64,000 nucleotides of DNA from Dermacentor variabilis. Lineage: Eukaryota > Arthropoda > Arachnida > Ixodida > Ixodidae. The translations under genes and the position numbers were made by a program. Below are positions 21,783-33,708 of the stretch, in pieces. Location of the stretch: positions 194,630,853-194,694,852 of the forward strand of contig NC_134568.1 in the NCBI RefSeq assembly GCF_050947875.1. Reading direction: 5' to 3'. The notes below the pieces were generated by a model. It saw nothing but the letters and a program-made list of their open reading frames with translations, was not told the origin of the DNA and searched no databases. The first letter of the stretch is position 1. Each line of letters opens with the position of its first letter.

Positions 21783-21890
21783 CTCGTAATGTAATGAACG
21801 AGAAGAAAGGGAACGAGGGGCCCACTTTTTATTAATCTTATCATACGAAGCCAACAAATACACCAAGGGCAACATTGCGGGAATTACTTG

Positions 21891-21892
<2 letters not shown>
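21783..21892 (-). repeat. tRNA-containing interspersed repeat, truncated copy b
   Basis: AACGAGAAGAAAGGG, then GAGGGGCCCAC, ATCATACGAAGCCAACAAA and GGGAATTACTTGTAATTATA match the outer part of copies a and c. It then breaks into the TA microsatellite, so the tRNA core is absent. Confidence 0.65.

Positions 21893-21979
<87 letters not shown>
21893..21979. repeat. (TA)n microsatellite, about 43 units
   Basis: Uninterrupted TA tract at the broken end of repeat copy b. Confidence 0.95.
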
Positions 21980-21981
<2 letters not shown>

Positions 21982-22587
21982 GTGCGCGTGTGTGTATTTG
22001 TGCGTGCGGGTTAGGGGCCCGCTGTCACTGGGCGTTTGCTGGCGCCAACAGTTTCCGTCGGTTGTAGCAGCTTCGTTGAGTACGTGCACTAGAGAACAAC
22101 GTCCAAATTCTTACAAGCACCAGGTGTACATGATCTGGTACAGAAGTGTGAGAATTTCTTTCCCACCAAAACTACCTGCTAATAGGAAGGCAAAAGGCGC
22201 CCTACATTGAATGTTGTCCTACGCCGTTACATCTTAGTGAACACGCTGTAAAGAGAGGGACGGAGATGTTCTTACTTTAATGAAACAAAAGCAAAAGAGA
22301 CATCGGGTGGGAGAATGGATCATACGCATAATCTGTTTCCTTGGTATGGGGACTGGTCTTTCTCGCCCAACTACTGACTCGCTGTCACTTGAGAAAATCC
22401 ATAGCTCGTGTACGTGTATGCCATTAGTACAATCATATGTAATGCATAAGTGCATGTATACTTGTGTGCATGTATCTTCATCTTACATTGCTTGCAGTAT
22501 TAAAAAGGATATCGCGAGCCTATGTGAACTTCATCCGCTATGATTAGGTGTTATCCTTATGAGCGGTGTATTATATATAGTAAATGC
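21980..22587. other. No gene recognised
   Basis: Mixed sequence without motifs or repeat partners in this window. Confidence 0.35.

Positions 22588-22678
<91 letters not shown>
22588..22678. repeat. (TTTC)n microsatellite
   Basis: About 23 CTTT units without visible interruption. Confidence 0.95.
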
Positions 22679-24190
22679 GCACTCGCGAAATGTGCCCGTG
22701 TCTTTGTATCAGCGCAAAGACGCGATGTCTCGCACACTGGGAGAGCATAAAAAAAAAAGGAAGAAGGAGATGGAAATGACTGCGAATATACAAGACGGCA
22801 AAAGTGAAGCAGGCATTCTGAGGCCTTCACAGCGCGCTGTCGGGTCCGGCGGGGAGGTCGGATGGCCGAAGGAGCCGGGGCAGAACCTGGCGATTTGTTG
22901 CACTGTAACGGTCTTGGGTAAGGAGGTCCATCGCCACCACCAGCAGCCGGCGGGAGCTTGTGGTGGCGAAGCCCGCCCAAGGGCCAGTGCGGACAAACGC
23001 GGGGAGGTGTGGTCGGGGGGCCAACGCCGTGGGCCGCTGGCACCACGCCAGAGCAGCCGGCGCGCAGGCGGCAGCGCCGCGAGCGGGAAAGCTCGCCCGC
23101 ACGCGTGATGAATGAGCTCCGGCGATCCATTTTTCATCACAGCTTTTGAAAAGCGGCCCCGCCATCGCTACTGGAGAGTGTTCGAGGTATACCACACGAC
23201 CCTTTGTTGCTTTCGGTCCGCTATAAGTGATCAGTCACGCAGTCTTCAAAACTCGGTTTCATTTTGCTCTGCGACCCCTGTTGGTCTGCTTTTGATCGGC
23301 AGGCCCCGCGAGGCACCCAGCGGTGCTTCGTTGCAGTGGGTGGGCAGTAGGCCTTTCGACGGTGGCCGCACCGGGGGCGCACAGTGCGCCATCTCCCCGA
23401 ACGCCCTCGACGAGCGTCCACGCGGAGCCTCGCCCTGCCGTTCCCCATTTTAATGCGCTCATCTCCTCGCATACACGGGATTGCCCCCTCCTCATCCTCC
23501 CAGACAATGCCTTTGTTTTCGGATAATGTCGTTCAGGGTTGCCCTCTGTGGGGCACGCTGTCTCCTCCCCTTGGCAAACAGCGCAGACAATAGTCCGTGA
23601 AACGTGGTGCCATTACTTGGCAAGAATGTGTCATCAGTATATATTCTGTCAACTCCTGCAGTCCGTATAACATAGACGTGCGAACACGAAAAAACAAATA
23701 ATGTTTATTTTTACTGCGTCAGTAAGTAAGAGTGCAGAGCGTCCGTTCTATTATAGGGCGTCGCGTGTCATCATGCGTCGTCATTGCTGTGATGGCGTTG
23801 TCATTTCATAGGATTGTGGGCGTTTTCACAGAATCACAGGAGCTGTGCAGAAAGTTGAGCGCATTCGAAGTACTCGGTAGAGCAGCTCCTGTCGCAGGAA
23901 TTGAATGCCCGTTTGGGAAATATTAAAACAGGAAACAGGTGTACTTCGCGTACATTGGGAATGTTATACGAGATAGTGCGTTTCATTATTCTACTCTCGT
24001 TAGTGTTCCAATAGTGCACCGGAAGGCAGGAACAAATTATTAATGGAGGGGGGAGGGGGGGAGTCTGATGCAAAGAAAGCTGCATTAAAAAGAAACAACG
24101 ATATCCTTCGCTTCGCCTTTACGCCATAGTAACAGTTTTGGTTTGCTTGTTTTCGTTTGGTTTCCCTCGAATCCTACTTCATGTCCCTAT
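22679..24190. other. No gene recognised; GC-rich block 22820-23460
   Basis: 22820-23110 and 23280-23450 are strongly GC- and CpG-rich with overlapping frames on both strands (up to 199 codons minus, 174 plus). None shows a domain, and several run through the TTTC repeat, giving KERK or LSFF tracts. TGTAACGG near 22905 resembles an LTR start but has no partner here. Confidence 0.35.
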
Positions 24191-24199
24191 GGTGTTTGG

Positions 24200-24560
24200 C
24201 CAAGAAAAAAGATGAATGGTGTCTCACAAAAAAAAAGAAGACATTTCAGGGAAAATAAAAAGATAAGTAACATCACATATAGTGTCAGCATTTTAGCAAG
24301 AAACTCGCCTTGAAGAAAATAGAAATTACTGAACGGCGTAGCAAACATGTCTGCGACAATGTTCAGGAGAGGAATCCGGAGAAAGAATGCCAGCAATGGG
24401 AAAGTTCGCCGCAATAAGGCGAGACGTTGCTCCTAAATTATTTTTTTTCTGAAAGACGGGAAACGGCGCTGGAAGAACAAATGATCAAACGCCTTATCGT
24501 TGACACAAATTGAACACAAGGGAGAAGGCGCCACACCGGCCCTGAGCAGTTTAAGGCAGG
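24200..24560 (-). pseudogene. LINE C-terminal relic with zinc-knuckle remnant
   Basis: The minus strand gives PSPLCSICVNDKAFDHLFFQ followed by a basic RRFPSFRKK region. This resembles the C-x2-C...H-L-F-F-x-C end of R1/I-type LINE proteins, with the last cysteine replaced by Q. The downstream hydrophobic frame (to 24187) continues it with a stop between. Weak but patterned. Confidence 0.4.
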
Positions 24561-24940
24561 CGGACGACAACGCAACCCCACTCCATTTCACCAACTCCGT
24601 GGAGTGCAGAGAAAGCTATGGGGGAACGAGAAAAGAGGACCAGAGTCCAATGTCCACCTCTCATCACGCCTCCACTTCACGCTGACTAAATAGAAGTCTT
24701 ACGGAAAGATTATTCGGGCAAACGGGGCGTGCCCTCCTTCATTCTCTCTAACACGCAGCCGGCTCTCGTTGCCGAGTAGCTGGCGCACGGCCTAGCCTGG
24801 AGTTCGTAAGTCGGAGTTTAGTGAAAACGACTTCAAGCATTCGATAAGGGAGGAAATTTCTGCACCAAGGGAATAAAAGGTATTGAGGCTCGATAAATAT
24901 GTGGGAGTTTCAGAGTATAAGAAGTCGCACGGTTCGTGAG

Positions 24941-25109
<169 letters not shown>

Positions 25110-26594
25110 TGAAAGCCCACAGCGTTATTTCGCGTCTTTGGCACAGAACAGCATATAAAACAGGAACACTAGGCGCACCTAAGGGTAGAATAATTGGTGG
25201 GGTTGTACATTCTAAAGTTATAGCTTCAATGAGATATGAAAAGCGTTGTAGTAGAGTACTCCGGACTCCCTGAGGCATTTAATGTAGGCTTTTTTTTTCA
25301 TTACATTCGGCCGCCATTTGTCAGGAATGAAATCCTTAATCTCATGTTGCTCTAAGAACTCCATAGGCATTGTGCCAATGCAGCTAGTGTATTTAGAAGG
25401 CATAGAATATAAGGGAATGCAGCAAAAGCTCGAATACAATGGTGCTGACGAGAGCTGTCCAGGGGCCTTATTAAGATTCGTTTCCTTTGCTTGCATTCAT
25501 TTCTTGTCGCCCATCCTGCCGACGCGCCGATTTTGGCAATAGCAGGTGCGGGGCTTTGTGAGGGCCAGTGACGAAGGGCAAAGAGAAAGAAAAATGAAGA
25601 AAATCTCACACGTGAGGGGATACGGCCTCAGGGCCCCTTTTAAAGTGGCAAAATTTACTTTCTTGCACAAGTTTCGGCTCTGTTGCGCCTATACAGCAGC
25701 GCGACTCCGTTTCTGTTTAGCCGTTGCACGCAGTTGGCTCCAGTCAAGATGGTCTACTGACTGCGCAGCCCGCCTGGGTAAGGGGGTATCGCTGCTCGTG
25801 GGCGGCCGAAGCATGTGAGGTGTTTTGAGGATGAATTTTCGTTTTATCAGCCATTCTCGAGTCACGCAGGGGTGAATGTAAAATGAGGCAAGGTGGCGGA
25901 AGCTTGAAAGGCCAATGCACAGGTGTTGGGCACCGAACACGCTAGCAGATAAATTATGTATGCGTTGTTCTGACGCATTAGACATGAGACAGGCAGCGAT
26001 GGCAACGATGCGTTGTTATTTCGCGCCAAAAATACGCAGTAACAGTAGTCGCAGCGGTTGCACGTGGATAAAGAAAAATATTCAGAAGAAGCAATCGGAT
26101 ATGTTTCTGTTGGGCATACTGCCACGGAAGAAACCGAAGCTGAAAGACAAAATGACCGGGAGTAATCGTTATCCTTGAGAAAAGCGCGGGGTTATTTGAG
26201 TTAACGTTCGGAGAATGCGCAGAAAACTTGCTGCAGAGCAACGCAACAGAAAAGACTGAGCATGTGCCAACCTGTGCCGTTGATTAGCGGTGGGTGGATC
26301 TCTTATTGATATTATTCGTAGACAGGAGAAACATCACGGCGATGTTTTTAAGCCTGCCATGTTCGCAGGCAGTGGACACAAACTTTACCAAGAACTACGG
26401 CCTTTGCCTACACCTTTAACGGAAGGCCTGCTCACGACGGCTACGTAATCTTCTTAAGTGGTTCTACTAGAATAGAAATTTTCCTATCTGATAGAAATTG
26501 TGTATTCCATTGTCCTACGACCGAAAATTTTGATACTCTTCAATGTTTACGAGTTTATACATATTTGGGTACCTTTCTCGGTAAGAAATTAAAA
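25110..26594. other. No gene recognised
   Basis: Several 75-100-codon frames on both strands; none has a motif. The minus frame 25218-25496 (with HEIKDFIPDKWRPN) could be a decayed protein but I cannot name it. Confidence 0.35.
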
Positions 26595-26829
26595 ACATTA
26601 AATTACGCGGTTTTACGTGCCAAAACCACGATATGATTATGAGGCACGCCAATTTCCTGGGGACACCGGAAATTGAGACCCCCTGGGGTTCTTAACGTGC
26701 GCCTAAACCTAAGTTCATGGGTGGTTTCGCATTTCGCCTCCATCGAAATTCGGACGCCGTGGCCGGGATTCTATCTCATGACCTCGTGCTTAGGAACGCA
26801 ACACCACTGCCACTAAGCAACCACGGCGG
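26595..26829 (-). mobile_element. tRNA-derived SINE (tick Ruka-like), full-length
   Basis: On minus it begins CCGCCGTGGTTGCTTAGTGG (A-box region). A B-box-like GATAGAATCCCGGCCACGG follows, then CGCATTTCGATGG (here diverged), TTTAGGCGCACGTTAAGAAC, TTTCCGG and the end TTTTGGCACGTAAAACC. The same layout is present on plus at 33709-33940. Ruka is the tick SINE I know with a tRNA head; the name is from memory. Confidence 0.8.
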
Positions 26830-26984
26830 GTACCTTTTTTGGTGAAGTGTGGGTAGGTTAAAATACTGATGATAAATCTTTTAAGCCTCTGATGCTTTCA
26901 TTTCGTTAAGCAAGTCAAGATCACTCTGCGAATTGAACAAAGTTTGCATGACAATATTTGCAGGTAAAAAAAATTCAGTTCTCT

Positions 26985-27130
26985 TTCACTCTGTGAAGAA
27001 GGATGACCAGCGAAGCTGTGCATGTGGGCCCCTTAATGGCGAACTGCACCTCCGCGGCTGGTCGGCCCGGCATGGCACTATCTTCGCGATCGGCGCACGT
27101 ATGGGGAGTGCTTAACTTCTGCGTCACCTA
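26985..27130 (+). repeat. Dispersed repeat carrying a single 77-bp satellite-like unit
   Basis: CTCTGTGAAG..GGATGACCAGCGAAGCTGT is shared with 61437-61472. From about 27045 it runs into GCACCTCCGC..GGTCGGCCCGGCAT, ACTATCTTCGCGATCGGCGC and ACGTATGGGGAGTGCTTAAC, matching the monomer of the array at 28565-29752. Confidence 0.75.
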
Positions 27131-27398
27131 CACCGCGCGTCGGCCCGGTATTGGGGGCGAGCGCCACCACTGGAAAAGCTAGCGCTGCCGTCGGCGTAAG
27201 ATGGTATGAGGGATCACGTGGACACAGCGGCCGCGTCGGCTGCTTCGGAAGCGCCGAAACAAGCTGAAAACGAAAGTTTAAAGTCGCACCTGCGCTGCGG
27301 TTCTGATTAAGTGGGGATGTTTTCCCGCTTCGGGTATCATGCTTGACAACACTTGAAAGCACTATAATAGGTAGTTACTGCCTTTGAAGGCGTCCAAC

Positions 27399-27610
27399 AT
27401 GGTAGGCTACTGCTCTATGCCACAGTGCCGAACGCACGCAATAGACCACGGTGTCAGCCTTCACATGTACCCGCGGGACAAGAAGCTGCGTGAAGCTTGG
27501 ATCGCCAAACTTAGAACCGGCAAGCACCCATCGGCTACAACTCGGGCGTGCAGCAAGCACTTCCGCGAGGAAGATTTCTACTATGGCGTCGGGGCTGCAT
27601 GCGATGTTCA
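27399..27610 (+). CDS. THAP zinc-finger exon, probable first exon
   Basis: ATG at 27399 sits in a good context (CAACATGG). The frame encodes MVGYCSMPQC with C5-x4-C10, LHMYPRDKK, W34 and C51-x2-H54 (ACSKHF), i.e. all four C2CH zinc ligands and the conserved tryptophan of a THAP domain. The frame ends soon after at TGA, but a consensus donor GTGAGT starts at 27611. An exon-intron boundary before the usual AVPxxF end motif is therefore likely. THAP proteins are sequence-specific DNA-binding factors, often derived from P-type transposases. Downstream exons could not be found in the following kilobase. It could be a host gene or a transposon relic. The zinc site is intact, unlike most frames here. 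Confidence 0.6.
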
Positions 27611-27639
27611 GTGAGTAGCAGAAAGCGCGCACTTAGACG

Positions 27640-28564
27640 CTCGCCCGCGCGCGCTGCTCGGCTAATGTCATGAGGCTTTGGTCTATGATCTTGTCGATGC
27701 TAGATACTGGTAAGTTCACTGGAATGGAAAGGGAACGGGAAGAAGCGCATTCAAATGCTCATGTTTGTGTTAGCACGTACCAAACAATGAATGCACTTGA
27801 TTACGGATGAGTAGCGGCAAATTGCTCACTGCGAAGACCGATAAACATACAGCGCAATGCAACTTGAGAACTAATGATATTGAAACGTCCAAGCATTTAG
27901 AAGAAAAGAAAAAAAGATTGAATCATCGCGACGGCACATCACACGTCGCCGTAGACGTCGAAGTCCCTAGTTATAACGAAATTATTTTTGAACAGCTCTG
28001 ACAGCATCCACGCAACAATGGTTGCTTGGGTACTGTCAAATGCTCATATGCCGCGGCCTAAAGCTCACGGCACGGTGCGAAAACGCGTTCACAGTGAAAG
28101 TGAAGCATTTTGCGCGGACATGCAGGCTGACGCACAGTCAGTCGCTGCGAACGCGTGCGATCGCTGCATTGAGGCTTCATTCTGTTATCCTCCATTTAGT
28201 TATACAGACAGCTCACTATGAGAACATATTCACATAGTTTACTCTCAGCGATCGCTTACCTTTCACGGAATAAACCGGTTGGGGGGTCTCTATCGCGGCG
28301 ACCGCGCGCAGTGGGCGTTCACTGTACGTATTCGGTAAAGAGATAGCGTCTATAAGCCATTGTGTGCTTTCTGTTTGCTCAAGATTATTCTTTTGACAGT
28401 AAAAATTTCTGTCGTTTCGAGAATGCTTACAGAAATGACCAGGAGGGCTCCCGCGTAGTGTTTTTATTGAGCGCCGTTAGCCGGGGAACCTATGAGGAAC
28501 GCGCCACGTTATCCCTTATACTACGCAAACGAGGCGCTTCCAACAGATGCCGACTCCTTAAGTC
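27640..28564. other. No gene recognised (possible intron of the THAP gene)
   Basis: No THAP continuation, splice-supported exon or repeat was seen. Confidence 0.3.
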
Positions 28565-29752
28565 ATCGCCGCCTATATCCCTATCTTCGGGATCGGCTCT
28601 CGTTTGGGGAGTGCTTAACGCCTGCTTCACCTTCGCCGTGGGTCCGCCAGGCATTGCACTTTCTTCAGGATCGGCGAACGTATGGTAGTGCTTAACGACC
28701 GCTTCACCTCCGCTGCGTGTTGGCCCGGTATATCACTATCTTCAGGATCGGCCCACGAATGGGGAGTGCTTAACGCCTGCTTCACCTCCGTCGCGTGTCG
28801 GCCAGGCATTGCACTATCTTCGGGATCGGCGAACGTATGGGAGTGCATAACGACTGCTTCACCTGCGCCGCGTGTTGGCCCGGTATATCACTATCTTCGG
28901 GATCGGCGAACGTATGGGAAGGCTTAACGCCTGCTTCACCTCCGTCGCGGGTCTGCCAGGCATTGCACTATCTTCGGGATCGGCGAACGTATGGGAGTGC
29001 ATAACGACTGCTTCACCTGCACCGCGTGTTGTCCCGGTATATTACTATCTTCGGGATCGGCGAACGTATGGGAAGGCTTAACGCCTGCTTCACCTCCGCC
29101 GCGGGTCTGCCAGGCATTGCACTATCTTCGGGATCGGCGAACGCATGGGAAAGCTTAACGACTGCTTCACCTGCGCCGCGTGTTGTCCCGCTATATTACT
29201 AACTTCGGGATCGGCGAACGTATGGGAAGGCTTAACGCCTGCTTCACCTCCGCCGCGGGTCTGCCAGGCATTGCACTATCTTCGGGATCGGCGAACGTAT
29301 GGGAATGCTTCACGACTGCTTCACCTGCGCCGCGTGTTGTCCCGGTATATTACTAGCTTCGGGATCGGCGAACGTATGGGAAGGCTTAACGCCTGCTTCA
29401 CCTCCGCTGCGGGTCGGCCAGGCATTGCACTATCTTCGGTATCGGCGAACGTATGGGAGTACTTCACGACTGCTTCACCTGCGCCGCGTGTTGTCCCGGT
29501 ACATTACTATCTTCGGGATCGGCGAACGTATGGGAAGGCTTGACGCCTGCTTCACCTCCGCTGCGGGTCGGCCAGGTATTGCACTATCTTCGGTACCGGC
29601 GAACGTATGGGAGTGCTTAACAACGGCTTCACCTGCGCCGCGTGTTATCCCGGTATATTACAATCTTCGGGATAGGCCCACAGATGGGGAGCGCTTAACG
29701 ACAGCTTCATCTCCGCCGCCGGTCGACCCAACATTACACTATCTTCGGGATA
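28565..29752 (+). repeat. 77-bp satellite array, about 15 units, two-unit higher order
   Basis: The phrase CTATCTTCGGGATCGGCGAA recurs every 77 bp. Two monomer types alternate: one with GACTGCTTCACCTGCGCCGC and GGTATATTACTA, the other with GCCTGCTTCACCTCCGC and GGCATTGCACTA. This gives a 154-bp higher-order repeat through the middle of the array. The outer units are more diverged. Frames up to 165 codons arise only because the unit has few stops and rotates reading frame each copy. Confidence 0.95.
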
Positions 29753-30085
29753 TTGTGTCTACACATGGACACGATCCGAGTGGAACTAGCCATTAGCATC
29801 TTCGCTGTAATAAATGCAGCACTCTAGTCGCCAGGTTTTCGCGTGTTGTGATTGAATTTCTGCATTTGTTTCCCATTCATGACATACTCGGCCTCAATAC
29901 TTTCTAGAGTGTTTCCGCGTCTCATCTGAGCTGCGTTTCCCCTAGTCTTCTAAGCAATGCTGATTAGGTTACGGGAGATGCAGGCAGGGTCTCCATGAAG
30001 AAAGAAATTAAGACTCCGCAGGATTTTAGGTCGTTTTGTTGCACAGATGAATGTTTATTACAGGTTGTTGAGAGAGACCAAATAA
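29753..30085. other. No gene recognised
   Basis: Unique-looking sequence between the satellite and a LINE end. Confidence 0.35.
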
Positions 30086-30450
30086 TAAATGAAAGGTAGG
30101 GAGGTTAACCAGGACTGAGACCGGTTGGCTACCCTACACTGGGGAAAAGGAAAAGGGGACGGAAAGATTAAAAAAAGAAGAGAAAGTCCACTCAGAATAT
30201 CGTTCGGTCACTCAGTCCGGATCAGATACGCTGACTCAATCCTGCAGCTTTCAAATATCGCAGCAGCGCTTTTGTGGCATTTTGTAGCTGCGATATGCGA
30301 GGCCATGGTCCCAAGATCTTGTTCAAGGTGAACGGTTTTCTATCTAACTGGTTGAGAGCTGTGCAGAGATCTTGTCTTTCTTTTTCAAAAGATGCGCAGT
30401 AGCATAGTAGATGTTCTATAGTTTCTTCGACCACCGCAGGCATTGCACTC
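30086..30450 (-). pseudogene. LINE family A C-terminus and 3' UTR
   Basis: The minus frame 30222-30443 reads VEETIEHLLCYC, then DRKPFTLNKILGPWP, ATKALLRYLKAAGLSQRI and stop. It is the same C-terminus as at 12762 and 46563. The 3' UTR holds GGTAGGGAGGTTAACCAG ... GGCTACCCTACACTGGGG (30096-30145, plus). Only about 75 codons survive. The upstream edge at about 30450 switches strand (next entry). Confidence 0.8.
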
Positions 30451-30530
30451 GGCGCTATCGGTGCCGCTTACGCTTGGGCGTCGCATTCACGAATGCATAT
30501 ACGTTTTTGGCTACAGGTTGTTGCGGTCGC
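30451..30530 (+). pseudogene. Inverted upstream piece of the same LINE
   Basis: The plus strand reads RYRCRLRLGVAFTNAYTFLA. This is the segment that lies directly upstream of the zinc knuckle in family A (compare CRLW.RGAFTKAY at 13.05 kb and ISFTNSYAFLIGM at 46.5 kb). It abuts the minus-strand C-terminus in inverted orientation, the signature of a 5' inversion during insertion. Confidence 0.6.
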
Positions 30531-30534
30531 ATTA

Positions 30535-31262
30535 CTAATTGGGATGTGCTTTTCGCACATTTTCCACAAAAAATATGGCAGCGCATCACATATTGTGGAC
30601 TAACATACTCAGGCACGAATCCGCGGAGCCATTTCCTGGAGCAAAAGAACGAGCGACGCCATCGGCCAAATGATGCGCCGGCGACCGCTGGCGGCCGCTA
30701 ACTCATTTGGATTCAGTCTACCTTCGGCAAGCCTAGATATCGGGGAGATTACATTCTAAGCGAAATGCAGGATCCCCGAAGTCCATCAAAGGCTGTCAAT
30801 GTACGAAAACAGGTCTAGTTTCCTGGTACAAAAGCAATCGAGTCTGTTTGAAGTCATGCGCAAGGCACACGTAGCGCTCACAATTATTTCGTACGTGTGT
30901 AACACATGTATTTGTCGCTTGATATGCACTCGCGCACGATGAAATGTCTCGGTGCTTAACTTTGTTCATGGATTTCTTTCGTAAACCATGGAATGTGCGC
31001 AGCTTCATCTAGAAAAACCTGTCGCTCCATCGTCAAATTACACTTCTGCAGGTTGCGAGGAACGATATGCAAGACAATAATAAAGATGTACAGAGGTGAA
31101 AGAAACTAAGCAATACCTGCAGACACATGTGACAGATGGATGAGAAAGTAGATGGAATGAAAAGCTGCGGTTCTCCAGTGTATATAGATTGCTCGGCGCT
31201 CCTAATGTTTCCGGCCGCTGGTGCTGCTTAAAACAGCGTAAAGTTTACTGCGCTTAATGAAG
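30535..31262. other. No gene recognised
   Basis: No coding or repeat signal. Confidence 0.35.
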
Positions 31263-31264
31263 GG

Positions 31265-31427
<163 letters not shown>

Positions 31428-31489
31428 CTTACGCACCACCCAGTGGCCCCAGATTTTACCAGTTCGGGCCACTAGGTCTGTGCTCGTGG

Positions 31490-32950
31490 TCGTGAGGCCG
31501 TCATGGGCGTCTCATCATTTTCATTCCAACTTTGTCATCCGACTAATGCTGTCGTTGCCACGCCATAGTCGTCACACAGTCGTCATGGTGTCATACCGCC
31601 GTCGTGGTACCGTCGTGGCCGTTCCATTGTCACTTCAGCTTCGTCATCCGACTTTCGTTATGTCGTTGTCATCACGTTATCGTCGTCATACTGGATTCGT
31701 GATACAGTCGTCGTCATGCCATTGTCGCATACACTTGTCGTCTTCCCATTGTCCCCATACTTTTGCCATGCCATCGTCGTCATGGATTTCTTGTCATATC
31801 ATCGTTGTGATGCCGCCGTGGTTGTTCCATTGTCGTCGTACTAACTTTGTCATGCGGCTCTCACCATGCGGTCGACGTCACGCCATTGTCGTCACACTGT
31901 CATTTTGCCATTGTAATCAATTGAGTAACGTCATATCACCTTCATGCGCCCATCGACAGCCATCCTTCTTCACCATTCTATCGTAATCATGCTGTCGTCA
32001 TTCAATCACGATTATACCACCATTGTAATTACATCGCCGTGATTGCGTCGTCGCCAGACAGTTGCTATCATGCATCTGTCGTCGTACTACCGTCTTCATG
32101 CCGTCGTAGTCGTGCCATCCTCATCAGTCTGGTTTCAACATTCGCCTTTCGTCATGCCGTCTTCACCCCATCATCGCCACGCCTTCATCATCACACAGTC
32201 TTCGTGATAGACTTATCGTCACACCATCGTCCGGATCCCATTATCCTCATGCGGCTGTTATGCCATTCTTCTCATTGCGTCGTCGCTATACAGTCGTGAT
32301 CATGCACTCGTTGTCCTACCGCCGTCGTGCAGCCGTGGCTGTCGTTTCATCATTGTCATTCTAACTTCGTCATCCGATCTCGTCAAACCATCGTCATCCT
32401 GCCATCGTTGTCACACACTCGTCGACATACTGTTGTTGTCATGCCGTCATCGTCACACTGTCGTTTTACCGTCGTCGTTACTTCAGTAGCGGGATCCCAT
32501 TATTGTCATTCCGTGGTCGTCATACCACCTCCATCTGATCCACGGACGGCATTCCTTCTTCGTGATTCTATCGTAATCATGCTGTCGTCATCCAATCGAG
32601 ATTATGCCGTCCTTGTTGCGGCAGCTCCGTTATAGCGTCGTTTTCAGACAGTGGCTATCATGCAACCTTGTCATACCATTGTGGTCGTGCCATGGTCGTC
32701 ATTCCAGCTTCGCCATTGGTTGTCATCATACCGTCGTCGTCGTACGCTAATCGTCATCCCATAGTCCTGATGTCATCATGGTGGGCACGCTGGCGTCATT
32801 ATACCATCGTCATCATTTAAGAATCGCCAACTCATTGTCGTCATACCGCCTCTGTCATTTTATCGACGTCATTACTTCTGCGGCATTACATCGTCGTCAG
32901 TGCATCGGCGTTATACAGTCGTCGTCATGCGGTCATGCTCATGGACGATC
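31490..32950. repeat. Degenerate TCGTCAT-type minisatellite, 1.45 kb
   Basis: The whole interval is made of loose variants of GTCGTCATnCCATCGTCGTCA with many substitutions. Longer sub-blocks recur, for example CTATCGTAATCATGCTGTCG at 31979 and 32568, and a CATTCCAACTTTGTCATCCGA-like block near 31520, repeated near 32360. The plus frames (up to 168 codons, HTVVVMPSSSHCR-like) are by-products. Confidence 0.85.
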
Positions 32951-33705
32951 TTGCCAATTAAGTGCTATAGGTAAGTGGGACGATACCGGAGTATGTCGCA
33001 TATAGCGTCGAAGTAACGAGTCTCAGAATGACAGGACATGGATTTGGCCTACACATGGTGAACTGAGGAGTGGCCATTTGTAATTGTGAGGTCTGTGTCT
33101 GATTATGTGATTTATTTATTTTAAGTGTCGCTAGGGTGGAGCAATTGCCGGGAGCAACTACAAGGCTAATCCCACCAGTAGCCTACAACTCAACTCAGCT
33201 CAACTGACCACTACAGTGTTACGTAAACGTGACTTGTTCAATGAGATGTGTCACTACATTGCTCGAATGCTAATCGAATTACTGTCGACAGTCACCGTGA
33301 TATGAGTTCTGTCGCAACTACTTTTCTTCTATTAGTTATTACAAGCTTAGGAAAGCACTAATGAGTCACAGGTCCTCTGAAGAATGACTTTGGCGTAATC
33401 ATTCAGATGAGTTACCTCTAAAAACGCAAACGCATAGCGCAACAATGCGCGTTCGTCTCCCTAAATACATGTGTTCGCCTATTAAGAGCTAGTTCACCAT
33501 AATAACTTGCAATGAGTTGCAGCGCGAGGCAGACATCTCCTACGCGTAACTTTTTATTTGTTTTAAGGGAGGGGGGGAGGTGCATGCGTCGCACATGGTT
33601 GAATTAGTCTTACTTGTTTTGTTGGCGTTTCTCGTAAGTTATACGGGGCAAACTGTGCTGGTCAGTTAAGTACACCCACTTCATAATGCGTGATAACACT
33701 CGAAA
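32951..33705. other. No gene recognised
   Basis: A TTTATTTATTTTAAG start near 33113 resembles LINE tails elsewhere here, but no coding remnant follows. Confidence 0.3.
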
Positions 33706-33708
33706 TCC

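Noticed and set aside
22905..23110. Possible LTR starting TGTAACGG
   Set aside because: No second copy, TATA, poly(A) signal or retroelement frame in range.
22531..23130. 199-codon minus frame with long KERK repeats
   Set aside because: The repeated part is the TTTC microsatellite read on minus and the rest is GC-rich chance coding; both strands are equally open.
28565..29752. CRISPR-like array
   Set aside because: Units are contiguous tandem repeats without unique spacers, in a eukaryotic context.
28682..29796. Overlapping 70-165-codon plus frames that look like a repeat protein
   Set aside because: They are the 77-bp satellite read in rotating frames; 77 is not a multiple of three, so no constant protein repeat exists.
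31480..32635. Frames with HTVVVMPSSSHC-like repeats
   Set aside because: By-product of the degenerate TCGTCAT minisatellite; stops and frame changes occur at random.
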